From the NCBI GenBank assembly GCA_051652785.1, contig JBOFUX010000077.1, positions 1 through 10,600 on the forward strand: 10,600 nucleotides of DNA. Direction: 5' to 3'. Each line of letters begins with the position of its first letter. Positions within the stretch are counted from its first letter, which is position 1. Positions 1 to 6,200 of this stretch are shown piece after piece. The notes beneath the pieces are model-generated. The model made no database searches. It saw only the letters and a program-made list of their open reading frames with translations, and was not told the origin of the DNA. The position numbers and the translations under genes were made by a program. Source of the stretch: JAGNZR01 sp051652785 (lineage in GTDB: Bacteria > Fusobacteriota > Fusobacteriia > Fusobacteriales > Fusobacteriaceae).

Positions 1-262
1 AATAATCACAAAAGACTCTCTTTTTGAAACTGCAAAAAATATTTTAGCTGCTCTTGGAGGTAAAGAGAACATTGAGGATTTAGATGCCTGTATAACTAGA
101 CTTAGAGTTTCTGTTTATGATATTTCTAAAGTTGATAAAGTTAAAATTAAAAATTTAGGAGCAACTGGTGTCCTAGAAGTTCAAGGAGGAATTCAAGCAA
201 TTTTTGGAGCTATGGCAGATCCTATAAAACAAAAAATAAATGATATTATTGAAATAGATTAG
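1..262 (+). CDS. PTS sugar permease, glucose family, C-terminal EIIB domain (partial, 5' end outside window)
   Basis: The last 86 codons of a gene entering from the left edge are readable in the frame that stops at TAG 260-262. They form a complete-looking EIIB domain of the glucose/N-acetylglucosamine PTS family. The signature around the phosphorylated cysteine reads DACITRLR, with the Cys codon at 89-91, followed by the family's LGATGVLEVQGGIQAIFG stretch. In this family the cysteine passes phosphate from EIIA to the incoming sugar. The domain is at the C-terminus, so the missing part is probably a membrane EIIC, giving an EIICB permease with EIIA supplied elsewhere. The stop codon overlaps the Shine-Dalgarno of the next gene, nanE, so the two are almost certainly one transcript. 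NanE suggests an N-acetylated amino sugar such as ManNAc as substrate. The family is clear; the substrate is inference. Confidence 0.9.
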   Translation, partial: IITKDSLFETAKNILAALGGKENIEDLDACITRLRVSVYDISKVDKVKIKNLGATGVLEVQGGIQAIFGAMADPIKQKINDIIEID

Positions 263-266
263 GAGG
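261..266 (+). promoter_or_regulatory. Ribosome binding site of nanE overlapping the upstream stop codon
   Basis: AGGAGG lies 7 bases before the nanE ATG and shares two bases with the TAG stop of the PTS gene (260-262). A terminating ribosome would sit on this site, which favours translational coupling of the two genes. Confidence 0.85.
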
Positions 267-273
267 ATATTTT

Positions 274-921
274 ATGAACAAAGGACTTATTGTCTCATGT
301 CAAGCTTTAGAAAATGAACCGCTTCATAGTTCTTTTATTATGGGTAGAATGGCAATCGCTGCTGAAATAGGGGGAGCTATTGGTATTAGAGCTAATGGAG
401 TAAAAGATATTATTGAAATTAAAAAAAATGTAAAATTACCTATTATAGGCATTATAAAAAAAGATTATGAAGATATGGTTCCGTATATTACGCCAACAGA
501 AAAAGAATTAAAAGAGCTAATTTCACTAGAAATTGATGTTATCGCACTTGATGCAACTATAAACGCTAATATAAATCTTTTGAAATCTTTAAAAATTAAA
601 TATCCAAAACAAAAATTTATGGCAGATATTTCCACTGTAGAAGAAGGTCTTCGTGCAGAAAAATTAGGATTTGATTTTATTGGAACTACTCTTGTTGGGT
701 ACACTACACATTCTAAAAAAATGAATAATTTTGATGTTTTAAAAGAATTAATCAGTAAATGTAAAATCCCTATAATTGCGGAAGGAAATTTTGATACCCC
801 TGAAAAAGCTAGATTAGGTATGGAGTTAGGAGCATATGCTGTAGTTGTTGGTGGAGCTATAACTAGACCACAGCTTATTACTAAAAAATTTAATGATGAA
901 ATAAATAAAAGTAATATATAA
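274..921 (+). CDS. nanE: N-acetylmannosamine-6-phosphate 2-epimerase
   Basis: This 215-residue TIM-barrel enzyme converts ManNAc-6-phosphate to GlcNAc-6-phosphate in the cytoplasm, the step that feeds sialic acid or ManNAc carbon into the amino-sugar pathway. The protein is full length for the family. Characteristic stretches are the N-terminal LIVSCQALENEPLHSS (residues 5-20), GIIKKDY (59-65), ALDAT (91-95), MADIST (116-121), AEGNFDTPEKA (169-179) and VGGAITRP (192-199). By alignment from memory with the Clostridium perfringens enzyme, Lys62 and Glu170 correspond to the catalytic Lys/Glu pair. The ATG has an ideal AGGAGG site. No nanA or nanK lies in the window. The partner immediately upstream is a PTS permease, so the substrate may arrive already phosphorylated. 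Identification is secure; the pathway source of ManNAc-6-P is inference. Confidence 0.95.
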   Translation: MNKGLIVSCQALENEPLHSSFIMGRMAIAAEIGGAIGIRANGVKDIIEIKKNVKLPIIGIIKKDYEDMVPYITPTEKELKELISLEIDVIALDATINANINLLKSLKIKYPKQKFMADISTVEEGLRAEKLGFDFIGTTLVGYTTHSKKMNNFDVLKELISKCKIPIIAEGNFDTPEKARLGMELGAYAVVVGGAITRPQLITKKFNDEINKSNI

Positions 922-1087
922 AATATCTCTCCATTATATAAGAAAAAATGTTTCAAAATTTCTAAATAATGTGATTCAACCTACATCTTACAGACCTGAT
1001 ATTCAGTCTTTAATTTTAAACTTAAATATTCAGCAGCATCTTTTTTATAAAATATTTTATCCCTGAGTAGTTAGAAAAAATTATATT
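922..1087. other. Non-coding stretch with a possible decayed coding remnant
   Basis: This lies between nanE and the terminator hairpin. No credible gene starts here. On the minus strand, from about 1070 down to 989, there is a short open frame reading DKIFYKKDAAEYLSLKLK and ending at TAG; it has no start codon or ribosome site and matches no family I recognise. The plus strand is also open for about 50 codons here, ending at TGA 1073-1075. This could be debris of an older gene or chance. Confidence 0.3.
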
Positions 1088-1128
1088 AAAATGGGTAAAT
1101 TTAACTTAACGTAAATTTACCCATTTTT
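1088..1128. terminator. Bidirectional rho-independent terminator between nanE and rnmV
   Basis: A perfect 13-bp inverted repeat, ATGGGTAAATTTA (1091-1103) and TAAATTTACCCAT (1112-1124), encloses an 8-base loop. Flanking AAA/TTT extends the stem to 16 bp. On the plus strand it runs into TTTTT (1124-1128). On the minus strand it runs into TTTTAATAT. It sits between two convergent genes and can serve both, better on the plus strand. From here to the rnmV stop codon (1129-1205) I see only AT-rich spacer. Confidence 0.9.
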
Positions 1129-1205
1129 ATTAATAAAATTATTTTTCTATTAGCTTATTTTATTAACACTAATTTTTAAATATTTTTTATTTTTAAGATG
1201 TGACT

Positions 1206-1763
1206 TTAGTTTTTATTTATTTTTATTAAAGCTTCATTAAATTCTTCTTTTCTTATTCCATATCTATTAAGTTTAGAAAGTAGTTGTTTTCCATTTGAGT
1301 ATCCAAGAGACAGCTCTTTTCCTAACTGTTCTCTTTTATTTGCAGAATCTTCTTTTCCAATTAACCCTGCTTCTATTAAATCCCCTATTTGAAACTCTTC
1401 AACTATGATGTCTACTATTTCTACTCTAGCAACTTTCAAAGCTCTTATAATTGCTTCAGGAGAGGCATTTTCAACTCCTATATTATCAATTTTTCTTCCC
1501 TCTTCCTCTGTTATATAAGCATTTTTAGAATTTGGATATCTTTTATTTATTGTTCTTCTAATTTGCTCTCCTGCATAATCTGGATCAGTAAAAACAATTA
1601 AACCTTTATTTTTATAAGCCATTTCAAGTTTGTCTAAATTACTACCTTTTCTTACAGAAAAACCGTGTACAGCTATCAGTTCCGCATCAACTGCATTTTT
1701 TATAGCAGATATGTCATCTTTTCCTTCTACCACGATTACTTCTTTTATTATCATTTTTTTCAT
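1206..1763 (-). CDS. rnmV: Ribonuclease M5 (5S rRNA maturase)
   Basis: This 185-residue Toprim-domain nuclease trims 5S rRNA precursor to its mature ends in the cytoplasm, working with ribosomal protein L18 in Bacillus. The Toprim motif begins with VVEGKDD (residues 11-17, catalytic Glu13), and the metal-binding FTDPDYAGEQIRR follows at 58-70 (Asp60, Asp62). The GVENASPEAI stretch after it is typical of RNase M5 rather than DnaG primase or topoisomerases. The C-terminal third (SLGYSNGKQLLSKLNRYGI) matches the family's conserved tail. A TTG at 1781 would extend the frame by 6 codons, but that TTG lies inside the GGAGGA ribosome site, so the ATG at 1763 is preferred. In many genomes rnmV neighbours ksgA; here it is the last gene of an asnS-containing operon, 63 bp after the esterase. 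Confidence 0.93.
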   Translation of the reverse strand: MKKMIIKEVIVVEGKDDISAIKNAVDAELIAVHGFSVRKGSNLDKLEMAYKNKGLIVFTDPDYAGEQIRRTINKRYPNSKNAYITEEEGRKIDNIGVENASPEAIIRALKVARVEIVDIIVEEFQIGDLIEAGLIGKEDSANKREQLGKELSLGYSNGKQLLSKLNRYGIRKEEFNEALIKINKN

Positions 1764-1773
1764 TTTTATATTT

Positions 1774-1779
1774 TCCTCC
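1774..1779 (-). promoter_or_regulatory. Ribosome binding site deciding the rnmV start
   Basis: GGAGGA on the minus strand lies 10 bases before ATG 1763. It overlaps the second and third codons of the longer TTG-initiated frame (1781), which rules that start out. Confidence 0.8.
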
Positions 1780-1826
1780 AATAAAATTATTCAACATAAT
1801 TTATTGTATTTTTAGTGTGTATTTAC

Positions 1827-2849
1827 TTACATAGTATTTTTATAAAAATATCTTAAAAAATTTCTTAGATCTTTAGAAACATATTCCCATGTATGAACTT
1901 CATTTTTATAAACATATCCTTTAAACTCATATCCATATTTTTTTAATCTTCCCACAACATCTAACCACTGTTGTAGCATTAAATAAGGTTCTTTATCTTC
2001 TAAACCAACACTTGCATAGAATTTTTTTCCTTTGATTTTAGAGGTGCTTATTCTTTTTAGAATACTATAAGGGTCTTCTTTTAATATACTCCTACCTTGG
2101 GAACCAAAAACTCTCATAAAATGCTGTTGATCATATTTTTTAAAAATAAATTTAGGAACATAAAGATACTTAAAAATTCTAAATACTCTCTTATTTAAGA
2201 TCATTCTCACTAAACTTACTGCCCCTGATATACTTCCAATAACTTCAAATTTATCTAAGTTTTTAATTCCAATTTTATAAGCTCCATATCCACCCATGGA
2301 AAATCCTGCTATTCCAAATTTTGCATTTTTATATTTATTTTGCATCTTTACAAGTAATTCTTTAGAAAAATATTCTTCATATCTAAAATCTTTTAAATGG
2401 TGAAAATTTGTATACCAACTTTCACCACTAAAACCTGAGTTAGGTATAATAAATACCATTTTTTCAATCTCATTATTTTTTAATAAATATAAATAATTCT
2501 CTAAAAGTTTAGCTTTTTCACACCAATCTTCTTTTTTATCTCTAATTCCATGAAGTAAAATTAAACATCTTGTAGCTTCTCCAGGAATTAATCCTTCGGG
2601 GTATATGAGATCATATTCCATCTCTTCTTTTGTGTATTTACTTTTAATTTTTTTAGTTTTTATAACAATATTTTCTTCTATTTCACGTTTTGTTGGTATA
2701 TAATCCAGTGCATTTAAAGTTCCTAATACATACGTGACCTCTTTATATTTTTTAACTCTATTAAACTTTAAATTTAATCTTGAACGATCTGAACACAAAA
2801 TATAAAAAATAAAACAAATAACTAAAAAAATTAAAAGAAATATGAACAT
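1827..2849 (-). CDS. Membrane-anchored esterase-D-like alpha/beta hydrolase
   Basis: This 340-residue protein has one N-terminal hydrophobic segment (residues 1-19) and an alpha/beta-hydrolase domain of the esterase D / tributyrin esterase type (putative esterase, PF00756-like). LILLHGIRDKKEDW (97-109) is the oxyanion-side loop. The nucleophile elbow GFSMGG (182-187) carries Ser184. VGLEDKEP (281-288) offers Asp285, and NEVHTWEY (316-323) offers His319, so a full catalytic triad is visible. The anchor is not a lipoprotein signal: YILC at 16-19 lacks the small residue needed before the cysteine. No positive charge precedes the segment and many follow it (Arg22, Arg24, Lys28, Arg31, Lys33, Lys34), which by the positive-inside rule puts the catalytic domain in the cytoplasm. 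The start has GGAGGA (2857-2862) and lies 18 bp after asnS, so it is co-transcribed. The natural ester substrate is unknown. Confidence 0.85.
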   Translation of the reverse strand: MFIFLLIFLVICFIFYILCSDRSRLNLKFNRVKKYKEVTYVLGTLNALDYIPTKREIEENIVIKTKKIKSKYTKEEMEYDLIYPEGLIPGEATRCLILLHGIRDKKEDWCEKAKLLENYLYLLKNNEIEKMVFIIPNSGFSGESWYTNFHHLKDFRYEEYFSKELLVKMQNKYKNAKFGIAGFSMGGYGAYKIGIKNLDKFEVIGSISGAVSLVRMILNKRVFRIFKYLYVPKFIFKKYDQQHFMRVFGSQGRSILKEDPYSILKRISTSKIKGKKFYASVGLEDKEPYLMLQQWLDVVGRLKKYGYEFKGYVYKNEVHTWEYVSKDLRNFLRYFYKNTM

Positions 2850-2867
2850 ATTTTAATCCTCCATATA

Positions 2868-4259
2868 CTATAATTCTGCATTTTTAGGTGTTCTTGGAAA
2901 AGGAATTACGTCACGTATATTTGTCATCCCTGTTAAGTACATAATCATTCTTTCAAAACCTAAGCCATATCCTGAATGAGGGAAACTTCCATATTTTCTA
3001 AGATCTAAATAAAAACCATAATCTTCTTTATTTAACTTCATTTCTTTCATTCTCTTTTCTAAAAGAGTTAAATTATCCTCTCTTTGAGATCCACCAATAA
3101 GTTCTCCAATTCCTGGAACAAGAAGATCCATTGCTTTTACTGTTTTTCCATCTTCATTCATTTTCATATAAAAAGCTTTTATATCCTTAGGATAGTTAAT
3201 TAAAAACACTGGCTTACCAAAATGCTCTTCTGCTAAGTATCTCTCATGTTCACTTTGTAAATCAATTCCCCATTCAACTTTATAGTCAAACTTCTTTCCT
3301 GATTTTAGTAATAATTCTACTGCATCAGTATATGATAATTTAGCGAAATCGTTAATTAAAATATTGTTCAATTTATCTAAAAGTCCTTTTTCTACAAATT
3401 TATCAAAAAATTCCATTTCTTCTGGACATTTTTCCAGTACATATTTTATTACATATTTAACCATTTGTTCTGCTAATTCCATATTTGCTTCTAAGTCTCC
3501 AAACGCTATCTCAGGCTCAATCATCCAAAATTCCGAAGCGTGTCTTGTTGTATTTGAATATTCAGCTCTAAAAGTTGGACCAAAAGTATAAACATTTTTA
3601 AAAGCAGCACAAAAAGTTTCAACATTTAACTGTCCACTAACAGTTAAATTAGTTTCTTTTCCAAAGAAATCTTTAGATGTGTCTATTTTTCCTTCTTCTG
3701 TTCTTGGCATTTTTTCTAAATCAAGTGTAGTTACTCTAAACATTTCTCCAGCACCTTCAGCATCTGCTCCTGTTATAATTGGAGTATGAACATATACAAA
3801 TTCATTTTCTTGAAAAAACTTATGAATAGCATAAGCTAAAACTGATCTAACTCTAAATACAGCTGAAAAAGTATTTGTTCTAGGTCTCAAATGAGTAATT
3901 GTTCTTAAATATTCAAAAGAATGTCTCTTATTTTGTAACGGATAATCTAAATTAGCTTTTTGATAAACTTCAATTTTTTTAGCAATAATTTCAAATTTTT
4001 GACCTGCACCTGTGGATTCCACAACTTGACCAATTACTTTAATTGAAGAAGATATAGATAAATGTGCTATTTCTTGAAAGTTTTCTAAAGTCTCATTAAA
4101 TACAACCTGTACTCCATTAAAAAATGAACCATCATTTAATTCTATAAAACCGAATTTTTTTTGATCTCTTAATTTTTTTACCCAGCCTGAAATTTCAACC
4201 TCTTTTTCTACAAAATATTTCCAGTCTCTAAATAATTCTTTAACTGCTATTTTTTCCAT
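2868..4259 (-). CDS. asnS: Asparaginyl-tRNA synthetase
   Basis: This class II synthetase of 463 residues, the usual bacterial length, charges tRNA-Asn with asparagine in the cytoplasm. An N-terminal OB-fold anticodon-binding domain (about 1-105, VEISGWVKKLRDQKKFGFIELNDGS region) precedes the catalytic core. Motif 2 is at 230-250 (FRAEYSNTTRHASEFWMIEPE), and its lack of the AspRS-specific pattern supports Asn specificity. Motif 3 is at 432-444 (GLGFERMIMYLTG). The C-terminus VIPFPRTPKNAEL is characteristic of AsnRS. The start ATG has AGAGGAG about 6 bases upstream. It sits 57 bp after the UPF0291 gene and 18 bp before the esterase, apparently inside one operon driven from 4553-4581. A dedicated AsnRS means the cell need not rely solely on tRNA-dependent amidation of Asp-tRNA-Asn. 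No T-box-like leader was seen. Confidence 0.97.
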   Translation of the reverse strand: MEKIAVKELFRDWKYFVEKEVEISGWVKKLRDQKKFGFIELNDGSFFNGVQVVFNETLENFQEIAHLSISSSIKVIGQVVESTGAGQKFEIIAKKIEVYQKANLDYPLQNKRHSFEYLRTITHLRPRTNTFSAVFRVRSVLAYAIHKFFQENEFVYVHTPIITGADAEGAGEMFRVTTLDLEKMPRTEEGKIDTSKDFFGKETNLTVSGQLNVETFCAAFKNVYTFGPTFRAEYSNTTRHASEFWMIEPEIAFGDLEANMELAEQMVKYVIKYVLEKCPEEMEFFDKFVEKGLLDKLNNILINDFAKLSYTDAVELLLKSGKKFDYKVEWGIDLQSEHERYLAEEHFGKPVFLINYPKDIKAFYMKMNEDGKTVKAMDLLVPGIGELIGGSQREDNLTLLEKRMKEMKLNKEDYGFYLDLRKYGSFPHSGYGLGFERMIMYLTGMTNIRDVIPFPRTPKNAEL

Positions 4260-4316
4260 TTTTTAGCTCCTCTTATTTTAAAATTTATTATTAATTTTTC
4301 TATAATTAGTTATTTT

Positions 4317-4517
4317 TTAATTTATTTTATTCGGATTTTCATCTAGATCATCAACTATTTTTACTCTATCCAAATGACCTCTTACTTGCATTTTAAATTG
4401 CTCTAAATACAATTTTCTATATTTTTCTCGTTCTTTTTTTTCTTCTTCATTTAATTCTCTTTTTTTAGCTTCTTGAGAATAAAAGTTAACTTTAGCAATT
4501 ATATCTTCCATTTTCAT
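4317..4517 (-). CDS. Small UPF0291 (DUF896) family protein, YnzC-like
   Basis: This 66-residue, highly charged, helical cytoplasmic protein matches the UPF0291/DUF896 family. It shows the pattern of an N-terminal helix (DIIAKVNFYSQEAKKREL), a turn followed by an acidic-basic second helix (NEEEKKEREKYRKLYLEQF), and a short tail ending HLDRVKIVDDLDENP, like YnzC of Bacillus. The family's molecular role is not established; in Bacillus ynzC lies in an SOS-linked operon, but nothing here suggests DNA-damage control. The frame is open to a GTG at 4526, yet that GTG abuts the GGGGAG ribosome site, so ATG 4517 (8-base spacer) is chosen; ATG 4511 is possible but its spacer is long. It is the first gene after a perfect consensus promoter and leads an operon with asnS, the esterase and rnmV. 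Confidence 0.85.
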   Translation of the reverse strand: MKMEDIIAKVNFYSQEAKKRELNEEEKKEREKYRKLYLEQFKMQVRGHLDRVKIVDDLDENPNKIN

Positions 4518-4525
4518 AATTTTCA

Positions 4526-4531
4526 CTCCCC
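4526..4531 (-). promoter_or_regulatory. Ribosome binding site deciding the UPF0291 gene start
   Basis: GGGGAG on the minus strand lies 8 bases before ATG 4517. Its last base overlaps the alternative GTG at 4526, which makes that longer start implausible. Confidence 0.75.
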
Positions 4532-4552
4532 ATTCCTTTATAAACTTTGTTA

Positions 4553-4581
4553 ATTATACCTTTTATTGCTTAATTTGTCAA
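4553..4581 (-). promoter_or_regulatory. Perfect-consensus sigma-70 promoter for the UPF0291-asnS-esterase-rnmV operon
   Basis: On the minus strand TTGACA (4581-4576) and TATAAT (4558-4553) are separated by exactly 17 bases, matching the consensus at all twelve positions. The predicted transcript starts near 4546 and gives a leader of roughly 30 bases before ATG 4517. No comparable promoter was found in the 57-, 18- and 63-bp gaps downstream, so it probably serves all four genes. Confidence 0.9.
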
Positions 4582-4630
4582 AACCATTTCCTCCATATAA
4601 TTTAAATTAATCTATGTTTATTTTTTATTT

Positions 4631-6049
4631 TTAAATTTTTTCACTAAAAATAGAGAAATTAATTTTATCAAAATATATTTGATGAGAAGAATCTAAAGAG
4701 ATATTTATATTACTAGATTCTTGTATAAGAGCTTTTACAGTGCTGCTAAAACTAAAATGAATATCGTTGTTCTCAGTATCATTATTTATAACAACTTTTT
4801 TTAGATAGTTACTTCTAAAAAATCCTTTAGTTGGAGTATCACCAGATAATTTAACTGTTATTTCTATGCCCTCTTTTCTTGAAGTGCAAGTGCGAATATT
4901 TCCTATTCTCACTATTGATTTTACAATGTCTTCTTTATCTAAATTTTCAGGAACTAAGATAGATAGAGAAAAATTTTTTTTAAATTCTTTATTTTCGTGT
5001 ATAACCCAGTCATATTGATTTATTGTTTGCTCTCCAGCAATATCTAGCTGCATTTTAGTTTTTATCTGCTCATAGGAATAATTTTTTCCTAGTAAATACA
5101 TAACTTTTACAATGGCCGCCTCTGGCGTTAAATCTGAGCCACTTATAACTCCTAAATCAGCTAATTTAGCACTTGCCTCATAGAGTCCCATTTTTACAAA
5201 TCCTTTTGTGCACTGGGTTATTGCTACAATAATAATTTTTTTATTAGAAACATAATTTATCACCTCTAGAAATTCTTTGTTAGTAGGTGCATTACCGTTT
5301 CCAAAAGTTTTTAAAATAATACCTTTTATATTTGGATTGGAATCTATCATATTCTTTATAAATTTTGGCTGTAGCCCTGGAAAAATATCTATCACAAAAA
5401 TATTTTCATTAAAAAATGGATCTGTAGCAAATTCTTCATGAGATATTTTTAAAACTCTATCTTTTATAATTCTAATATCACCACCTACTTCTGCAAGAGG
5501 AGAATAGTTTGGTGATGAAAATCCAAAATAATTTGATGCATCAAGTTTTCTAGCTCTATTTCCTCTAATTAAAGTATCACGAAAAAAAATTGAAACTTCA
5601 GGCACTAAGGATACCCCATAAAATTCATTTCCGGCTATTTTTATAGAGGTTATAAGATTTTGTAAAGCATCACTTCTTGGAGTTTGTAATGGAACTTGGG
5701 ACCCTGTAAAAATAATAGGTTTAGATAAGTTTTTACAAATAAAAGAAAGAGCAGATGCTGAAAAAGCCATAGTATCCGTTCCGTGCAAAATAACAAAACC
5801 TAAATAATTATAGTAATTTTTTTTTATTATTTCACTTAATTCTATCCAAATTTTGGGGTTCATATCTGAAGAGTCTATAAGTTCAGAAACTTGACAATAA
5901 TCAGTATCAAAATATTTTAAAATTGGGTGTTCATCTGTTATCTCACTCCAATTTTTGGCAGGTCTTAATGGGGAAAAAGAATTATTTTTTTCAGAATATA
6001 TCATTGCAATAGTTCCACCAGTATTAATTACGAGTACTTTATCTAGCAT
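4631..6049 (-). CDS. L-asparaginase (type I-like) with C-terminal extension
   Basis: This 472-residue protein hydrolyses L-asparagine to aspartate and ammonia; no signal peptide is visible, so it is cytoplasmic. The first about 345 residues form a standard asparaginase/glutaminase fold. TGGTIAM (10-16) carries nucleophile Thr13. IDSSDM (58-63) binds substrate. LHGTDTMAFSASAL (88-101) carries the Thr91-Asp92 pair. TGSQVPLQTPRSDALQNL (115-132) and SGSDLTPEAA (303-312) are also conserved. DSSDM and the lack of a leader favour the AnsA type over periplasmic AnsB. Type I enzymes usually end near 330-340 residues; here some 125 more follow (about 350-472), apparently beta-rich and unrecognised. The ATG has AAAGGAGAG with good spacing. 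The gene has its own promoter (6087-6115), and a 113-bp gap with a new promoter separates it from the UPF0291 gene. Side activity on glutamine or D-Asn cannot be excluded. Confidence 0.9.
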   Translation of the reverse strand: MLDKVLVINTGGTIAMIYSEKNNSFSPLRPAKNWSEITDEHPILKYFDTDYCQVSELIDSSDMNPKIWIELSEIIKKNYYNYLGFVILHGTDTMAFSASALSFICKNLSKPIIFTGSQVPLQTPRSDALQNLITSIKIAGNEFYGVSLVPEVSIFFRDTLIRGNRARKLDASNYFGFSSPNYSPLAEVGGDIRIIKDRVLKISHEEFATDPFFNENIFVIDIFPGLQPKFIKNMIDSNPNIKGIILKTFGNGNAPTNKEFLEVINYVSNKKIIIVAITQCTKGFVKMGLYEASAKLADLGVISGSDLTPEAAIVKVMYLLGKNYSYEQIKTKMQLDIAGEQTINQYDWVIHENKEFKKNFSLSILVPENLDKEDIVKSIVRIGNIRTCTSRKEGIEITVKLSGDTPTKGFFRSNYLKKVVINNDTENNDIHFSFSSTVKALIQESSNINISLDSSHQIYFDKINFSIFSEKI

Positions 6050-6086
6050 GAGATTAAACTCTCCTTTAAATTTTATGTATGTTTTA

Positions 6087-6115
6087 ATTATAAACTTAAA
6101 AACTTAAATATTCAA
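6087..6115 (-). promoter_or_regulatory. Sigma-70 promoter of the asparaginase gene
   Basis: On the minus strand TTGAAT (6115-6110) and TATAAT (6092-6087) are spaced by 17 bases. Three copies of TTAAGTT (minus strand) lie over the -35 region and spacer, and a palindrome abuts the -35 box on its upstream side. Confidence 0.75.
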
Positions 6116-6127
6116 CTTAATATTAAG
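6093..6127. repeat. Three AACTTAA repeats and a 12-bp palindrome in the asparaginase promoter
   Basis: AACTTAA occurs at 6093-6099, 6101-6107 and 6114-6120, all in the same orientation, between and over the promoter boxes. The last copy overlaps the perfect palindrome CTTAATATTAAG at 6116-6127. The positions would suit a repressor operator, but such AT-rich words also arise by chance. Confidence 0.45.
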
Positions 6128-6168
6128 ATATGAAAATTATATTTTAGAAACACAAAATTAATATTTTA

Positions 6169-6177
6169 TGATATAAT
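6169..6177 (+). promoter_or_regulatory. Extended -10 promoter of aroK
   Basis: TGATATAAT contains a perfect -10 (6172-6177) with the upstream TG of an extended -10 element. No good -35 lies at 16-18 bases, which fits promoters that depend on the TG. Transcription would begin near 6184, leaving a leader of about 17 bases. Confidence 0.65.
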
Positions 6178-6183
6178 TTTACT

Positions 6184-6191
6184 AAGAGGTG
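6184..6191 (+). promoter_or_regulatory. Ribosome binding site deciding the aroK start
   Basis: AAGAGGTG lies 9 bases before ATG 6201. Its last three bases are the GTG (6189) that would begin the longer frame, so that start is rejected. Confidence 0.8.
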
Positions 6192-6200
6192 AATTTGATA

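Noticed and set aside
465..956. 163-codon open frame on the minus strand, opposite nanE
   Set aside because: It lies antisense to the well-conserved nanE, has no ribosome site, and its hydrophobic reading is the mirror of nanE codon bias.
1389..1815. Two plus-strand frames opposite rnmV
   Set aside because: Both are shadows of the conserved Toprim protein, rich in Phe/Ser/Tyr as expected from the reverse of A-rich codons.
2790..2849. Lipoprotein signal in the esterase (YILC before Ser20)
   Set aside because: Leu occupies the position where Gly, Ala or Ser is needed before the cysteine, and there are no N-terminal positive charges.
4260..4316. Possible T-box or other leader regulating asnS
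   Set aside because: The gap is only 57 bases, AT-rich, without a specifier stem, T-box core or terminator hairpin.
4570..4596. Tiny frame MEEMVLTN preceded by purine-rich DNA, considered as a leader peptide
   Set aside because: It overlaps and lies upstream of the -35 box of the operon promoter, so it would not be in that transcript, and it has no Asn codon run to suggest attenuation.
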